This document shows, piece by piece, positions 28,641 to 42,070 of a DNA stretch of 64,000 nt. This DNA comes from Allacma fusca (Eukaryota; Arthropoda; Collembola; Symphypleona; Sminthuridae), in the NCBI GenBank assembly GCA_947179485.1, contig OX359245.1:60561067-60625066 (forward strand), in the 5' to 3' direction. Position numbers and translations under genes: made by a program. The notes under the pieces are model-generated. The model did no database searches, was not told the origin of the DNA, and worked only from the letters and a program-made list of their open reading frames with translations. The stretch's first letter is position 1. Each line of letters opens with the position of its first letter.

Positions 28641-30128
28641 TTATAATTATAAATATTTTCGCCCTTGCTTTGCAGTGCAACGGGGACGGGAATTCTGTCC
28701 ATGTCGGAAATTCCGCCAAAACAAATTTTCATTTTACATTAGCCGAATGCGAATCCGCACACTAAACACAAACCGCATTTGCAACCTTGGTTGTATAGCA
28801 CGTTGGTGGTACCCAAAACTACAGACGCAAACATATATTGTGTATTATAAGATAGAAAATAAGAATACAATAAGAAGTTTCTATTCGGAAATTCGTTTAA
28901 CATATTTAATGTCTTACGTAACCAAGACAATGGTACCGTTCAATCTAACGGGACATAATATTCAAATCATGTAGATAAAACTTGCTGTATTTTATTTGCG
29001 GTTAGGTAAACCACTGTAGATATAATTAGACGAGGCTATGATTGGGAGTGTCCAGAGTCACATTTTATAATTCTTATTGGCGCAAAAGTAATGACTTCCA
29101 AAGGAGCCTAGGGGAAACCAGACGAGGATTTCCGACTAGCCAATTATGTTGAGGGGAAACGAATATGAATAATAACAATTAAGACAGAAGTCAGTAAAAA
29201 TGACTTTATTTCAACATTGTTTAGATCCCATTAACGTTCTTGTGTGACGGCGGAGTTTCTTCGACAACTAACTTTAACACATGGGAAGATCGTGTGTCAC
29301 TTGACTTATGTAGCTTGGAGTCTTTCAGACAAGCAAATATTCCGTCTTATAGCCTTTAGTATATCATGTTTTGCGACTGTTGCATTTGCATTGATTGACG
29401 TTACCGCTGGCGGAGTCTGCCGCTTTTTAATTTAAAAAAAACCAGAGGACTATATTGGGGTAATTTGTCTTTAAAAAATAGACATTTACCCGTATTTTAG
29501 ACGTGTTAATTCGTCTAAATTTGCATGGTTGCCGTCTTCGTACAATTCTATTAACCGCTAACAGAGGTAACATTGGTATTTCAAATCATCGAAGTCTTAA
29601 TGCTCAAGATATAAGCGACGTTGTTTGTTGTTGACATTTGTTTTTTTGTACCGGAAATTCCGGTATCAGAGTCGTTGTAACCTTCGTATTGTCGCACTGC
29701 AACAACTCTTTCCCTGCTCCTTAATTGTACGCTCAAATAAATTATTCTACAACATGATTCCCTTAAAATATAATTCGCTCTTCCAAGATACTATCAAACG
29801 TGCCTGATGTGAGCTCCCAAATATTATTGATCTTAAAAGAAATGGCTTCACGATATTAATGGGGACATTTTGTTGCATATGAACTGTTCTGTTTTACGTC
29901 CTGTTTCTCTTACACTGGATCTCATGGAGACTAAGCCATCTTATTATTCAGTTATGTCTGAAATAGTTGACACTTAGTTCTAATGCCTCTATGCCTAATT
30001 AGTTCTCTATTATTTGTAAGTATGGTGGGTGAGTGTATGTTTAGCATGACGGCTAGATCTTATGTGGCCTAAGCTCATGACAGTGTAGTTATTGATATAT
30101 GATACAAATGAAGCATGTGCAATAAAGT
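28641..30128. other. Non-genic stretch
   Basis: I see no gene. Plus-strand frames at 28675-28974, 29244-29435 and 29625-29807 have no recognisable domain or supporting splice sites. Confidence 0.55.
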
Positions 30129-30136
30129 ATGCAGAT

Positions 30137-30687
30137 CAGACATGTCCAGCCTTCGAAGGCTAGCCTTCAATGAAGGCTTCATTGAAGGCGGAATATGAAT
30201 TTTCCAGAGAGTTGGGAAGGGAAGGCGGGAAGGCTGATTTAATTCGGGAAGGCTGAAGAAAGGCTTCCTGTTATTATTAGAAAACGGAAAGCGAAGGAAG
30301 GAAGTATGTAAAGTAGCCCTCTGCTACTTAGAAGGCTTCGCGTTTGCAATGAACTACAATCGATAGTTACAAATACAACAATGCAGATGTACTAAAAACG
30401 CTACAAATGCATGATGTACTACTGTATGCACAATGAGACTTACTTCATTGCTTCTGAGTTTATTAAACGAACTCAATTGAGTAAATTGTATCGCTGATTT
30501 TCAGGTGTTTTACCTGCGAAAGGGTTGTTTAAATGCATTGCGATGGTATGTCGTGTTATGAAGGCTGAATAGGAAGGAAGGCAAAATATTTTGAAGGCTT
30601 CCTTTAATAGAAGGATGAAGGAATGCGTTTTTTCAAAAAAATACCTTCGAAGGTTTGAAGGAAGGCAGTTTCATTTGGACATCTCTT
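30137..30687. mobile_element. hAT-type MITE (551 bp) with perfect 8-bp TSD
   Basis: The left end is CAGACATGTCCA and the right end, read inward, is AAGAGATGTCCA. Both are flanked by the 8-base direct repeat ATGCAGAT (30129-30136 and 30688-30695). The interior is packed with GAAGG/CCTTC motifs that extend the inverted repeats. There is no transposase. The 8-bp duplication and terminal motif fit the hAT superfamily. Confidence 0.88.
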
Positions 30688-30695
30688 ATGCAGAT

Positions 30696-33600
30696 ATCAA
30701 TGTCTGGTGTAAGGAGATTTATTCAAAATACCTCATTCAGTATCCTAAAGTAATACATGACTGTTACATCTAGACAAAGTTTCCCTGTTTTTCTCAGTGA
30801 CGTCGATAATCTCGTAACAGTTTTCGGTAGGTGTTTATATCTAAAAGAGACAAGGACGCTTACACATAACAAGTATGCTATTTTGGATTTAAGGGAAATC
30901 CAATAAAGACTAGCACAATAATTTTGAATATACAATCAACAAACTATACATGATAAATGTAACTATGATCCCGACGGTTTGTTCCAAATGTTCTCCAGTC
31001 TTGTAGAATAACAATATGTAGAACTACTGTACAGTAATTACATTTAATTCAACATCTGAAGTTGTGCTGTGTAAAATCCTTCCTTCATTTTCTTTTTCTG
31101 GTTGTGCCGAACAGTGGAAAAGTACTATGGTTAGTCTGCCTAATGCCTGACGTTTCAAAAATTTTATCAAAGGTTCGAATTCTTTATATAAAGCTCCAAT
31201 TTCGTGCTGGATATACGTATCTAGTTTCGAGGGTTTACACCACTCATTTGCTTTGACGCGAAACGTTGATCAGAATATTTTCGAAGTCAGACCATGTTTT
31301 CATTCCCTTTATTTACATGCCTTGAAACCACTTTATAAGCCGGATAGATTGCACAATTATTGCGTTCAACTGTGGATTATAAGTAAGTCAATATTTCGAT
31401 GGTTACAGGTATACGTGAAACCCTTGAATAGCCTCGTCATAATACTTCGAATATTTCGTTCTGATAATGAGGTTTTTTCAGTTGATTGTACATATAACGG
31501 ACTTCGTCTTTCTCGATTAATTATAAAGTCTAAAGCGACATTTGAATTGGTTCCGAAAACACAACTATACTTAAACAATCTGTGCCAGCTAATGTGCTTA
31601 AATCCCTTATTAACGCATGAATATGTTTGCACATAAATTAAAATACTTGTCGGTAAAATATTTCGTCTATAGGAATTACCAATTGTGACCCAAAACCTAA
31701 TTTTAGTTAATTACTTTAGCATGAACAAAAAGCTACGAAATTTAAATGTTTGCCGTACAACTGTTGAAGTTGTTCATTTCCAGAAATATGCATAGTAAAT
31801 ACAACGTGTTATGTGTGATATTTAAAAAGTATTTTTTCAACAGTAAATAATTTTGTAAAAATGTGTCTACTTAATTGTTAAATAGCATTATAAATGTAAG
31901 TACATACAGTAGATACTTGCAAATTAAATGCGAAATCGTTTAAGAAAAAAGATTTATGAATTGAATCTAAATATTATTACATTTTTTTCTTGGTACTTAC
32001 AAACTTTGCAGGAATGAATATCTTTCAAACGAGAGTTTAAAAAACTTTCAGACAATTTTTAAAATTATAATGAATTTAATTCATTATTGCTTTTCTTCCA
32101 CCCACTTTAATTACCACTACAGTCTATACATTCCAGATTCTGGTTGACATCAACCATAAGAGTAATAATATTAATCCATTGTTTGCATTATTTTAAGTCA
32201 ACTAGTAATCAAATTTTACGCATTGACGTTTATTTCTATTTCCATACATAATAATTGTATAAACAATACTGTAGCTGTTTGTTGTTATTTGTTTATTTAA
32301 TAGTCCCTATCCAATGTTGAGATATAATTAGATAAAGCTTGAGCTTTTGTATTTTCCTTAAATCATTAAAACGAACCTCTTTTATTTATAACAATCTCTG
32401 GCAATCACTAACAACTGTTTTATACAGTACTATTATTTGCATGAAACCGTTGTGGCACATACAGAATTTTTCAAAACATAGATCCTAATGTTAAATGCAC
32501 AACATCTTCTATTTTTGTTTTGTTATTTTTGTTTATATTTTTACAAACTTCATTAAATGATCTTTTGCAAGTGTGTACATGACATATGTTCGTTAAGTAC
32601 AGCGTGTGCTTTTGCAGATTTTAAAATTATTTTATAACCACAAAGAATTATTTGCGCTGGTTTGTAAAAAAACGGTTTTCAAAACCTTTTTACACTACAT
32701 CGAAATTATGAACATGATCTGCAAAATTAAGACGACGGTAGCATAATTTTTTAATTTTCAGCAATGAAAACGATGGAGTGAAGAAGAGGTAAATATTGGT
32801 CTTATCATAGAAATATTCGCACAGTAAAATTTACGGGACAGCCGCTTGGCACGGTGGACAGCATTGCGTACGTCCAGGCTGTCAAGAAACGATTACACTA
32901 ACAATTAGTTAGACTCACATAAGGAAGCATAATAAACTGCATTCATTTTTCCAATGATTTAATATATAATTGTTTACAAATTTTCGACAGCGGTCAAGGA
33001 AATGTGAAAACATGGGGAAATTCTTGGAAACGTTCTATGTTAAAAACTTCCGAGTTGTCTACTTAAATTAATAAAATAATTAAATGAAATCAACAAAAAC
33101 TTTCATTCAATTCTGTTAATTGGTAAAGCGATTTAGAATATCAATTACTGCTACTGATAAAATTGTAGCATTACAATTGTGTTCAAATCTGATACTATAA
33201 ACTAGATAATACCATAATTTAATGTATGGTTACTTCTTTAAAAAATCAGTGACAATAATGTCTTTATATAATTTATAATAATTACCTAATGACCCTTTTT
33301 GGGTATCCAATTGTATTGAATTTTTAGGAATCTATCACCCATGCCTCTACGTTGAGCAATAAGAGAAATTAAAAGTAATAACAGAGAGCAACGTTAATTT
33401 TCTCCTGAAAATGATTTCACATTGTACAATTTTTGATTTGGAAACATGGTGTTGGACTCGAATGAGTCCTAATTAAATTTTCTACAAACACAGAATTTCG
33501 AATTTATTAAAACAAATACAAACTAATCATGAGAAATAGCAAGATCAGAAACTCTCCTTTCCGCATCTTCAATCCTGAAAATGAATTTCCTCCACCTTGC

Positions 33601-36007
33601 TCTCTGCTCTTACGGGACACATCTATGCTTTTTAACACAGAAAAATTTGTATAATTTATAATTGCAGTATACAGTAATATATACAAAATTTTACTATAAT
33701 ATGACTACGACATTATGGCTGATTAGTTATATTACATCTCATTATTTATGCTCATGAATTTAATAACTGGATATAATTTCCTTTGTTTTGGCTGTAAATC
33801 CCATAACTTGAGATCATTTTTTATGTACGGGCTAAACTTTAAATAAGTGCCAATATACAGCAGGTTTGTTTCTCTTATGGACAGAAGAGCAAATATAATG
33901 CATACATATGTAATAACACAGCAAAAAGATGCAGCATAAAATATTTGAGCTTTCAAGCGTTCAGCCGGAATCTTTTTAACTTATTTTAATTGTAACCGAA
34001 GAACGTTTTTTGTGAGATCCGATTCCAGTAAGCATTTCCATCTTAGTGCACAGGTAAAAGAATAGTTTTCAATTTCTGGGAATACTACTTATCATCAGCT
34101 CTCTGAAAAAACACCAAAAGGCTTTATGTTGTTTCATTTTTTATTTTGCCACAGAATTTTCTAAATAATAAAATCCACTACTTTGTAACTAAACTTGTTT
34201 TCTAATTTCAACATTTTAACAATCACCTTTTACAGGTTAATTTTGCAGTTAATACATTATTGGAGATACAATGGAGTTTGTGAAACGGGAAGGTATTTTT
34301 GTCTTTTTGTAACACTAAAATTTTGAATTGCACTCTCGTAATAACCGATGGATCTAAAACGGATATTTGGATATACCATCCCATAATTTGGACTTCTTCA
34401 TCAAAATGTTCCTAAAAATCAACTTGTTTTCAACTTGAATTGCTTCAATGTCTCTCATTCATAATTATTTCAGTTCGAAGGAAACTTTATTGTGGTTAAA
34501 TTTATTTGAATGTAATTTGTGCTTGGGGATAATATTATTTCCAATTCAAGGGTAATAAAAAGCAGTTTCACAGAGTTTTGGGTTTTTTAAGCATTTTTAC
34601 AATATTTACTAATTTTAGAGTCTTTAAGCGAAAAACTGGGGGTTGAATCACTTGTATTTGTAAGCTGTCGTTAATAATTATTTATGAGAGGCAATTTTCT
34701 TTCTGCTCCTGCTCAGGAGTGTCTGGACCGTCCGCACAAAATAAGGCAGCATGAAGTTAGGACGCAATTTGTGTTTACGTTGATACTTATCTCGGCCGGA
34801 AATGAATGATCAAATATAATTCAGAGGGTTATCACCTTTGGCCGTTTGGTGAGAATTGTATTAAAAAAATGCCAATTACAAAATAATATTATTAGTGCTT
34901 CAGCAGAAATGTTTACTTTAGCTTATCTGCTGTAGATACCATATAATCATGCATATGTACATATGTGCACTAATTGTAAGCATGTAATTGGCCCCTTAAA
35001 TAAATTAATGAATTTTGTTTTCCCTGGATCATTTGTTTGTCCTGGTTTTTTCCAGGGCTCTCGAGTACCTAGAATCAAGATTTTGCATTCAAGAATAAAG
35101 ATGTCCATTTATATACAGAATTAATTTACACATTTTACTTAAAAAAATTGCTGAGAACTGGCTTTAAACTTTAGAAAACTAATTAAATGCTTCACAGATA
35201 AAAATAACGATGCAATAAAATAATCTTTGAGAACCCCGTTTGTCTCCTATTTTTGAATTGAATTATATGAATTAAATCCCATAGAGCTAATGCAAAGTTA
35301 AAAACGATGTGAAAATTTGACATACTTTTGTAACAAAATTTCCCATAATTCTTGTGAAACAGTGAGGGATAGTTACACACAACAAGGATAGAAACAATGT
35401 AGGATCTAATGCTTGCATACATAAAAAAAATATACAAGAGATAACCTTCTGTACTGCGGGTGAATAGAGACCATTTGAAAACTCGGCCTTGTAAAGTTAC
35501 TTTAGACAGACATACTAGTAATAAGCCCTGTACGCACGTGTAGGAATGAAAGTTTTGCAGTAGTAATTAAACCCAGTAAGCATGGCTTGGTAGAAAGTTC
35601 CCCCTGAAATATGAATGAGCATTTAAATAAGGTAATTATATGATTCCATTCTGTTACTGGAGTAATAAGCTTAGAAATGTTAAGGAATTACACAAATACG
35701 TGGTATGTCTGCCCTGGATATAATTTTAGAAGCAAAGTTCCCTATTGTTGATTTTTATATCTGATTGTCTGCCTGTCGAACCTCACAATAACTGTCGAAC
35801 CAATGTCACACGCAATTCCAACATTTTACAGCGTCGCGTTGTTTAATGTTTTAAGTCCTTATTGATTTCGAAGATCGGGTCATCCAAATACGTGCTAATA
35901 CGTACGTATTGATGCAGAAGCGCTGTCCGAAGTACTTACAAAAGCCCCGCACAAAACGTTTGTAGACGTTAAGTATCTCTAACGGGGACAGTGTATATAT
36001 GTATAAC
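30696..36007. other. Long non-genic AT-rich stretch
   Basis: No supported gene. A 127-codon plus frame at 31253-31636 is the longest, and it shows no domain, repeat or conserved motif. An 18-base palindrome-like GCATATGTACATATGTGC lies near 34951. Nothing else stands out. Confidence 0.55.
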
Positions 36008-36084
36008 ATCGCTGAAGAGGCAAAATGGTCTACATGAGGATGCTTTTGTACAGCACTTAGAACATTTGACCTGTTCAGCGACGA
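36008..36084. repeat. ~77-bp hairpin-forming dispersed repeat, copy 1
   Basis: The arms ATCGCTGAAGAG and GTTCAGCGACG are inverted repeats. The whole unit matches 59591-59667 in the opposite orientation, sharing blocks such as CTAAGTGCTGT and CCATTTTGC. It could be a tiny MITE or a hairpin RNA precursor. Confidence 0.6.
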
Positions 36085-36753
36085 TTTGTGAATTTATGAT
36101 CCTGCTGTTTTAACAGGTGCCTCAAAGTTACCACACGCTCCAGCTAATTGTATGACACGTTACTTAATTAAAGTAATTTATCTACCTTAGCGCTGTGAAT
36201 TACGAAGTGTTTTGAGAAGGAATCATTAGGACTTGCTTTTGCAAAATAACTTTTAACTGATTCAGTGCCATCTCAGATTATTACAGATACTTTGTGAGAC
36301 AGAGTTTGCTTTTAAACGTTGGCTTGTCCAAGTACACAGTTCTCTTCAAATGTAATCTCTAATAGGTAGTTTACACTCTATAAATTGACAAGTATGGAAT
36401 TTTAAGAGTTCAGGTAGATTGCAGTGTAAATTACGTTCTATTGTATACTGTTGCCTGAACTTATGCGTGTAGTTTCTGTTTGATACAGCCAACTATCACT
36501 ATTACAGATTCCTTGAAAAAATGATTTGCTTAAATTCTGATAACAGAATACGGTGCACTCTTTAAACTGGAACTCTACCAAAAACATTATGTTAAGAGTT
36601 GCGCGCGGAACTTCAAATCAACGGACTTATAGAGAGAGCTCCATAATAATAAAGGATAACAAAGTACATTGAGTGCTTCAACACTCATATGAAACTGATT
36701 CACATAAACAAAAAAACATAGTATTTGTACATTTCTGAGATAAGCAATTCAAA
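36085..36753. other. Region upstream of the acyl-CoA dehydrogenase gene
   Basis: No gene is seen. The core promoter and 5' UTR of the downstream gene presumably lie here, but I cannot identify a specific start site. Confidence 0.4.
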
Positions 36754-39700
36754 ATGATAATTTCTAATATTTGCCGGAATTTCCGTAACGGGAAAAATTT
36801 TATCCATTCAAAAATAGTTGTTTCATCAAAATTCTCTTCGTATACCTCGACACTACCGGACAAATTTTATAATGAGGAGCAACTGGAGATGCAGAAGAGC
36901 TTACGAAAAGTAATTTTTATTGTTCACAAATTTTATGTAAAAATGTCAAAAATGTTTGTAAATAAAACTAATTGCAAAAAAATATTTATGGGATTAGATT
37001 ATTGACACAGAAATAAACCCCTTTGTGGATGAATGGGAAGCCAAAGAGCAGTTCCCATCACATGAACTATTCAAAAAATTAGGGGATGCTGGATTTTTGG
37101 GAGTGAATAAGCCAACGGGTAAAATTGTTAAAACTTTTATCATTCCATATTTCGTCATTATCGGTTAAATATATTGTATACTTTACTGATATTTTATTTC
37201 CAGAGTACGGTGGTTTAGGTCTGGATTACAAATATCAAGCAGCCATTATAGAAGAATTTGGGTTAATTAATTGTGGGTCAATTCCAATGGCTGCGGGCGT
37301 TCAAATGGATATGGCCACACCAGCTCTAGCCAAGTATATAAAATGTTGTACAGCATTAAAAAATAGTTTCATAATAATTACTTTATTTTTAATTATTTAA
37401 TTTCTCCAGTTTCGGTAGTGATAAGCTGAAAAAACAATTCCTAGAACCTGCAATCAGAGGAGACTTCGTTTGCTGTGTGGGAGTAACTGAGCCCGGTGCG
37501 GGATCTGATGTGGCAGGGATTCGGGTGAGGAAATATTGTTAGGTTCATTACAAAGCAACTGTTAATCTGAATGTCGACTATAAATATACAATTCCATAGA
37601 TTTAATTTTTATTGGACAAAAAGGTTGTAAGTATGCGTTTAAAATATGTAACGGCAAATATTATTTATTCAGACGAAAGCAATCCGAGACGGAGATGATT
37701 TGGTAATTAACGGAGAAAAAATGTGGATCACAAATGGAATGAAAGCGGATTGGATGTGTATGTTAGCAAACACTTCTGATGGGAAGCCTCACCGGAACAA
37801 ATCTTTGATTATTGTGCCTTTAAATTCCAAAGGTAATAAAATTCCCGATTATTGTGCACTTAAAGGTATCCGCTTATCCTGCATATAGACCTTATCGTAG
37901 GTTATTTATTCGGTGCAAGGATTTTATTGAAGAGGCTTATTGGCAAAATATGATGCAAAAATTTGCACTTAAAACCTGGCCTACAGAATAGATATTCGTA
38001 GACAAACAGAAAGGCCGTCGTAGATTGATAGGCACATATAAAAAACACGGAAGCATGTAATTTTGATTTAATGTTATGTGGAAATTGTAAAATGAAATTT
38101 AAAGAGTAATCTACGCCTGGTAATTGTTGATTGTACTTTTTTATACGTATCAAGCGTGAAATGTTTGCCATCTCGCCTTTGATATGAACTGATACATTGC
38201 CGAAATTTTAAATTCTAAATATTGAAATGTTGGCTCATATGTAGGCTTGGTGCTCCCCGTATAGGAAGGATATAGAATCACGGGTCGGATTTATGTGGGA
38301 AGTCGGTAAGAATCTTCCCAGGGAAAAAACGTTTTTTTTTGGCAGGGTTTTTCGAAATTGTTAAGATGATTTACGGAAACTATTTTTCGTCAGCAGGAAT
38401 TTTTGAAACAGTTAAGGTGTTTTCCGGAAAGCAAATTTTGTCAAGTGTTTTTCGAATTTGTTGAAGTGATTTACGAAAATCCTTTTTTGTCAGCAGGGAT
38501 TTTCAAATTTGTTGACCCTTTTTCACCAGGGATTTTCAAATTTGTTGACCCTTTTTCACCAGGGATTTTTGAATTTGTTGAGGTGTATTACGGAAATTAT
38601 GTTGTCAACAGGGAGTTTTAAACTTACTCCGAACAGGGACATCACAACCAGCAGGGAAAGTCAAAAAATATCTTCCAGGGAGATTTACAAAAATCCAACT
38701 CCTGTTAGGATACGCTGATCTATTTGGTCGTTAAAATGCAGGCATATACAGTTAAACCTCTTTATAGTCACTACCGCTATAAGCAACTTCTCTCTATAGT
38801 CATAAAATAATTTGGCCCCGGCGATTCTCCCGTACACTGTAATGTTAAATAATTTCCGAATAGTCAACTTCCCAATAGTCATGACCTCTCTATTGTCCAG
38901 CATGTTTTTGTCCCAAGGAATCCACAGCTCTCCGTATAGTCACATTATTTAAAAAAATCCAGGCCAAGGGGGGATCATAATTCCAATATTAACGAATAAT
39001 ATATATTTAAACCTTATTATGCACATACAATGTGCACCACAGTAGTTTACCAGTACGTTGACATCACGTAAAATTGCTTATTCATTGTTTTTAATTGTAT
39101 ACAAACATAAATTATATTCGCACATTCAGCAAATAATTGTATACATATATTCCGAGGGAGTTACGAGAAAACTCCGCCGGGGATTTTTACGCGGAGATAT
39201 TTACGCAGAGAAAACTCCGCGGGAGATTATTACGCCCGGGTGGAGATTATTACGCGGAGATTCTTACGCGGAGGAAATTCCGCCGGAGATTTTTACGCCA
39301 CGTGAGAGAAATTTAAGCGGAGAGAATTCCTTCGGAGATTATTAATATTTTCTGTAGAATATTGTGAGACACTGCCAGTACGAATTGCGCCAGTGAATTC
39401 TTTAAATTCATAATGCTAACCATAATGATTGGGCACCACTATAAGTATATGTCATGAAGATGAGATGGTCAAAGATGAGGTGATTTCAACAAATTAAATT
39501 TCAGTCCAGGGCTGCATTTATCGACTCGTTATTTTCTATACATATTGTCATTGATTAACGCAGATCAATAAATGCAGTACAACGATGACAAATGCATGAA
39601 ACCAGCATAGCAGATTCTTAATAAATAAAACAATTTGTCACTCTTCCCAGCAGCATAATTCCCAATGTCTTCGTCTAGTGCTTTGTGGATGCTGTCATTA

Positions 39701-41105
39701 TGCTTTAATGCTGTTGTATGTTACCAAGTGCATTTTATGACTACTGTTTTAAAAAAAAACACTTGTATAAGAATAAAAATCAGGTTTTACAGATAATTAC
39801 TCCGCGTAAAAATCTCGTGCCGAATTTTCTCTCACTTGGCATTTCAGAATTCGCTAGCACAATTTGTACTGACAGTGTCTCACAATATTCTACTGAAATA
39901 TTACCCTTGGCATCTAAATTGTTTTTTTCCGGATGTAGTTTAAAATGCAGCATAATAATCTTCGAAGGAATTTTCTCCATGTAATTTTTTCTCACATGGC
40001 GTAAAAATTTCCGGCGGAATTTTCTCCGCGTAAGAATCCCCGCGTAATAATCTCCGCCCGGGCGTACGAATCTCCCGCGGAGTTTTCGCGGCGTACAAAT
40101 CTCGGCGTAAAAATCCCCAGCGGAGTTTTCTCCGAACACGATTCCGAGTAGTCAAAGTTCTCTATAGTCAACTTTTATATACGGTCCCCTGAGATGTTAC
40201 TATAAAGAGGTTTTACTTTATGTAGACTCGATCCAAATTTTAAATAGGTACGGTAAACGTTAGGATGAGTCAAGTGAAGACTTATGATACATGATCAGTA
40301 AAGCACAAAGCCTAAAGAATAACGCAATACTCCTGTGTTGTTTTAAATTTTGCAGGAGTCACACGAACTAAACTGAAAAAGCTGGGAATGCATAGCTCGG
40401 ATACGGCCCTAATTCACTTTGATAATGTCAGAGTCCCTTATGAAAATATTATCGGAGAAGAAGGTAAGATTCGGAACTCGTTGCTTTGATATTAATCAGT
40501 AGTTATTGAGCTCTACTTTTAAAAAAACTGGCTAAATTGCAGGTGCAGGATTCATTTATCAAATGCTCCAGTTCCAACAGGAACGGATTTGTGGCAGTTT
40601 GATGTTCTTGAAAGGAATGGATCGGGTTCTTGCTAAGACAATAGAATATACAAGTCAAAGGAAAGCTTTCGGGAAGTCGATCCTGGACAATCAAGTTGTG
40701 CATTTCAGATTGTCCGAGCTGGCTACTGAGCTTGAAGCATTGAGGGCATTGACTTACACAGCTGTTGGTAATTACTTCCGGATTTTTTAAAAAAATATTG
40801 TAAAATTATTTGAGATTAAGTTGTTTTTTCATCGTGTCCCGTGTAATTTAAAAATTTCCACAGATCTGCACTCAGCTGGAGAGAACGTAACGCTTTTAGC
40901 TTCAATGATCAAATTAAAATCTGGGAAACTTGCTCGAGAATCCGGAGACGCTTGTTTGCAATACTGGGGAGGGATGGGTTACTCTTCAGAAGCTCATGTA
41001 TCAAGGTTCTTTCGAGATGCTCGTCTGGGTTCCATTGGAGGTGGGGCGGATGAGGTCTGCCTGGAGATAATTTGTAAACTTGCTGGCATTTCAGGGAAAA
41101 AGTGA
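36754..41105 (+). CDS. Mitochondrial acyl-CoA dehydrogenase, long-chain/isovaleryl-type; eight exons
   Basis: A flavoenzyme of mitochondrial fatty-acid or branched-chain acyl-CoA oxidation, predicted at 418 aa. The exons I place are 36754-36909, 36998-37118, 37204-37333, 37410-37524, 37673-37832, 40356-40463, 40543-40767 and 40864-41105. All have GT/AG ends and keep frame. The basic, acid-free N-terminus (about 30 residues) fits a mitochondrial presequence. Family marks are YGGLGLDY, GVTEPGAGSDVAGI (acyl-CoA/FAD binding), MWITNG, QRKAFGKSI, and a C-terminal GGMGYSSE ... FRDARLGSIGGGADE. The C-terminal position that holds the catalytic Glu in medium- and short-chain enzymes is Gly here. Glu277, in QQERI of exon 7, sits where the long-chain and isovaleryl enzymes keep theirs. 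Substrate is therefore inferred, not proven. Intron 5 is large and holds a MITE. Confidence 0.92.
38330..38640. repeat. Minisatellite in intron 5 with 33-bp units
   Basis: Three 33-bp units begin GGGATTTTCAAATTTGTTGA at 38496, 38529 and 38562, the third diverged. Further degenerate units (TTTTTCGAAxTTGTTxAxxTGATTTACG) extend on the left to about 38340. Confidence 0.8.
38749..40218. mobile_element. pogo/Tc1-like MITE (1.47 kb) within intron 5
   Basis: The left end CAGTTAAACCTCTTTATAGT and the right end (inward AAGTAAAACCTCTTTATAGT) are inverted repeats flanked by TA. This is typical of the pogo branch of the Tc1/mariner group. Long inner inverted arms (about 39150-39420 and 39795-40140) are built from GC-rich CTCCGCG/TTTTTACG motifs, so almost the whole element could fold on itself. 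No transposase frame is present. Confidence 0.85.
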
Positions 41106-41938
41106 AATTCCACTGGGTAATAACTATTTCCTACACGGGATTTTTATTGTGACAATGAATTTTACACATCACAAAAATTTAGGATGAGGAACTTTAATTT
41201 TATTGAACACACATAAGGGGATTAATACTTTTTTCCCTGTACCTTAACGAAAGCATAGCGATGAATTAATTGAAACCAGTTTAGTTTTGGTTTGAAAATC
41301 TTAATCGAAAGCTACATGCCAATTTTTTCCGGATTATTCCTATTTATTAGACTGGATCAGAGATATTAACAAAGTAGTGAATAGATTGTAATTTTTTAAA
41401 AATTGGGTCAGGTACCCACGCACTTGCTACCGGCAGGATTTTTGATGAAAATTCATTTTTAGTTAGCTACATAAAACAGTGAAGGAATACATAATAATAA
41501 TTTTACTAACATTGTTATTACTAATAATTAATAATGTTATTCAATGTCAGCCCGAAATTATTTGTAGAAGTGGGAGAGATATTAGTTACTTGAATTAGTT
41601 TTGATTTATGAATAATATTTTATTAAAAAATATATTATGCAAAATGAATAGGTGTCATTAATATCATGTAATACAAAAATCTGGGCTCCATGACAGTTTG
41701 AAAAAATTCTTGGCAAATGAGAGACTGATATCAAACAGAACAATCCACTCTTTGCGAAGGCTGGGGAAAAGACTGACATGTTTTCTCTGTTCCAATTTAG
41801 ACCCTAAAACCCTTTTGCAAATTTGAGTTGTCTGAAAATATAAATTAGTCAGTGAGGATGCGTTTAAGGTTTTGCTTGCACAAAATATTTTTTTGAATTC
41901 GCTATGTAATTGTAACTCCTACATTACTGGTTGGCGTG
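41106..41938. other. 3' flank of the acyl-CoA dehydrogenase gene
   Basis: It presumably holds the 3' UTR; I see no strong AATAAA close to the stop. No other feature is recognised. Confidence 0.4.
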
Positions 41939-42070
41939 ATTTAATTCAATTCAGCAATCGAATTGAATCAGAACAGTTGATTGCATTCAATTCAGAAAAA
42001 AATTGATTCACTTCAATTTAACATTCTAAATTGAATCAAACGTGCGAAAATTGAATTGAATCATGCCGAC
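41939..42070. mobile_element. Small MITE (132 bp) with AATTGAAT-rich inverted arms
   Basis: The ends GGTTGGCGTGATTTAATTCA and (reverse strand) GTCGGCATGATTCAATTCAA are inverted repeats, with further AATTGAAT/ATTCAATT pairs inside. There is no coding capacity. The target duplication is not clear. Confidence 0.65.

Noticed and set aside
31253-31636. 127-codon plus-strand frame
   Set aside because: No motif, repeat or splice context, and an overlapping antisense frame of similar length. Probably chance in AT-rich DNA.
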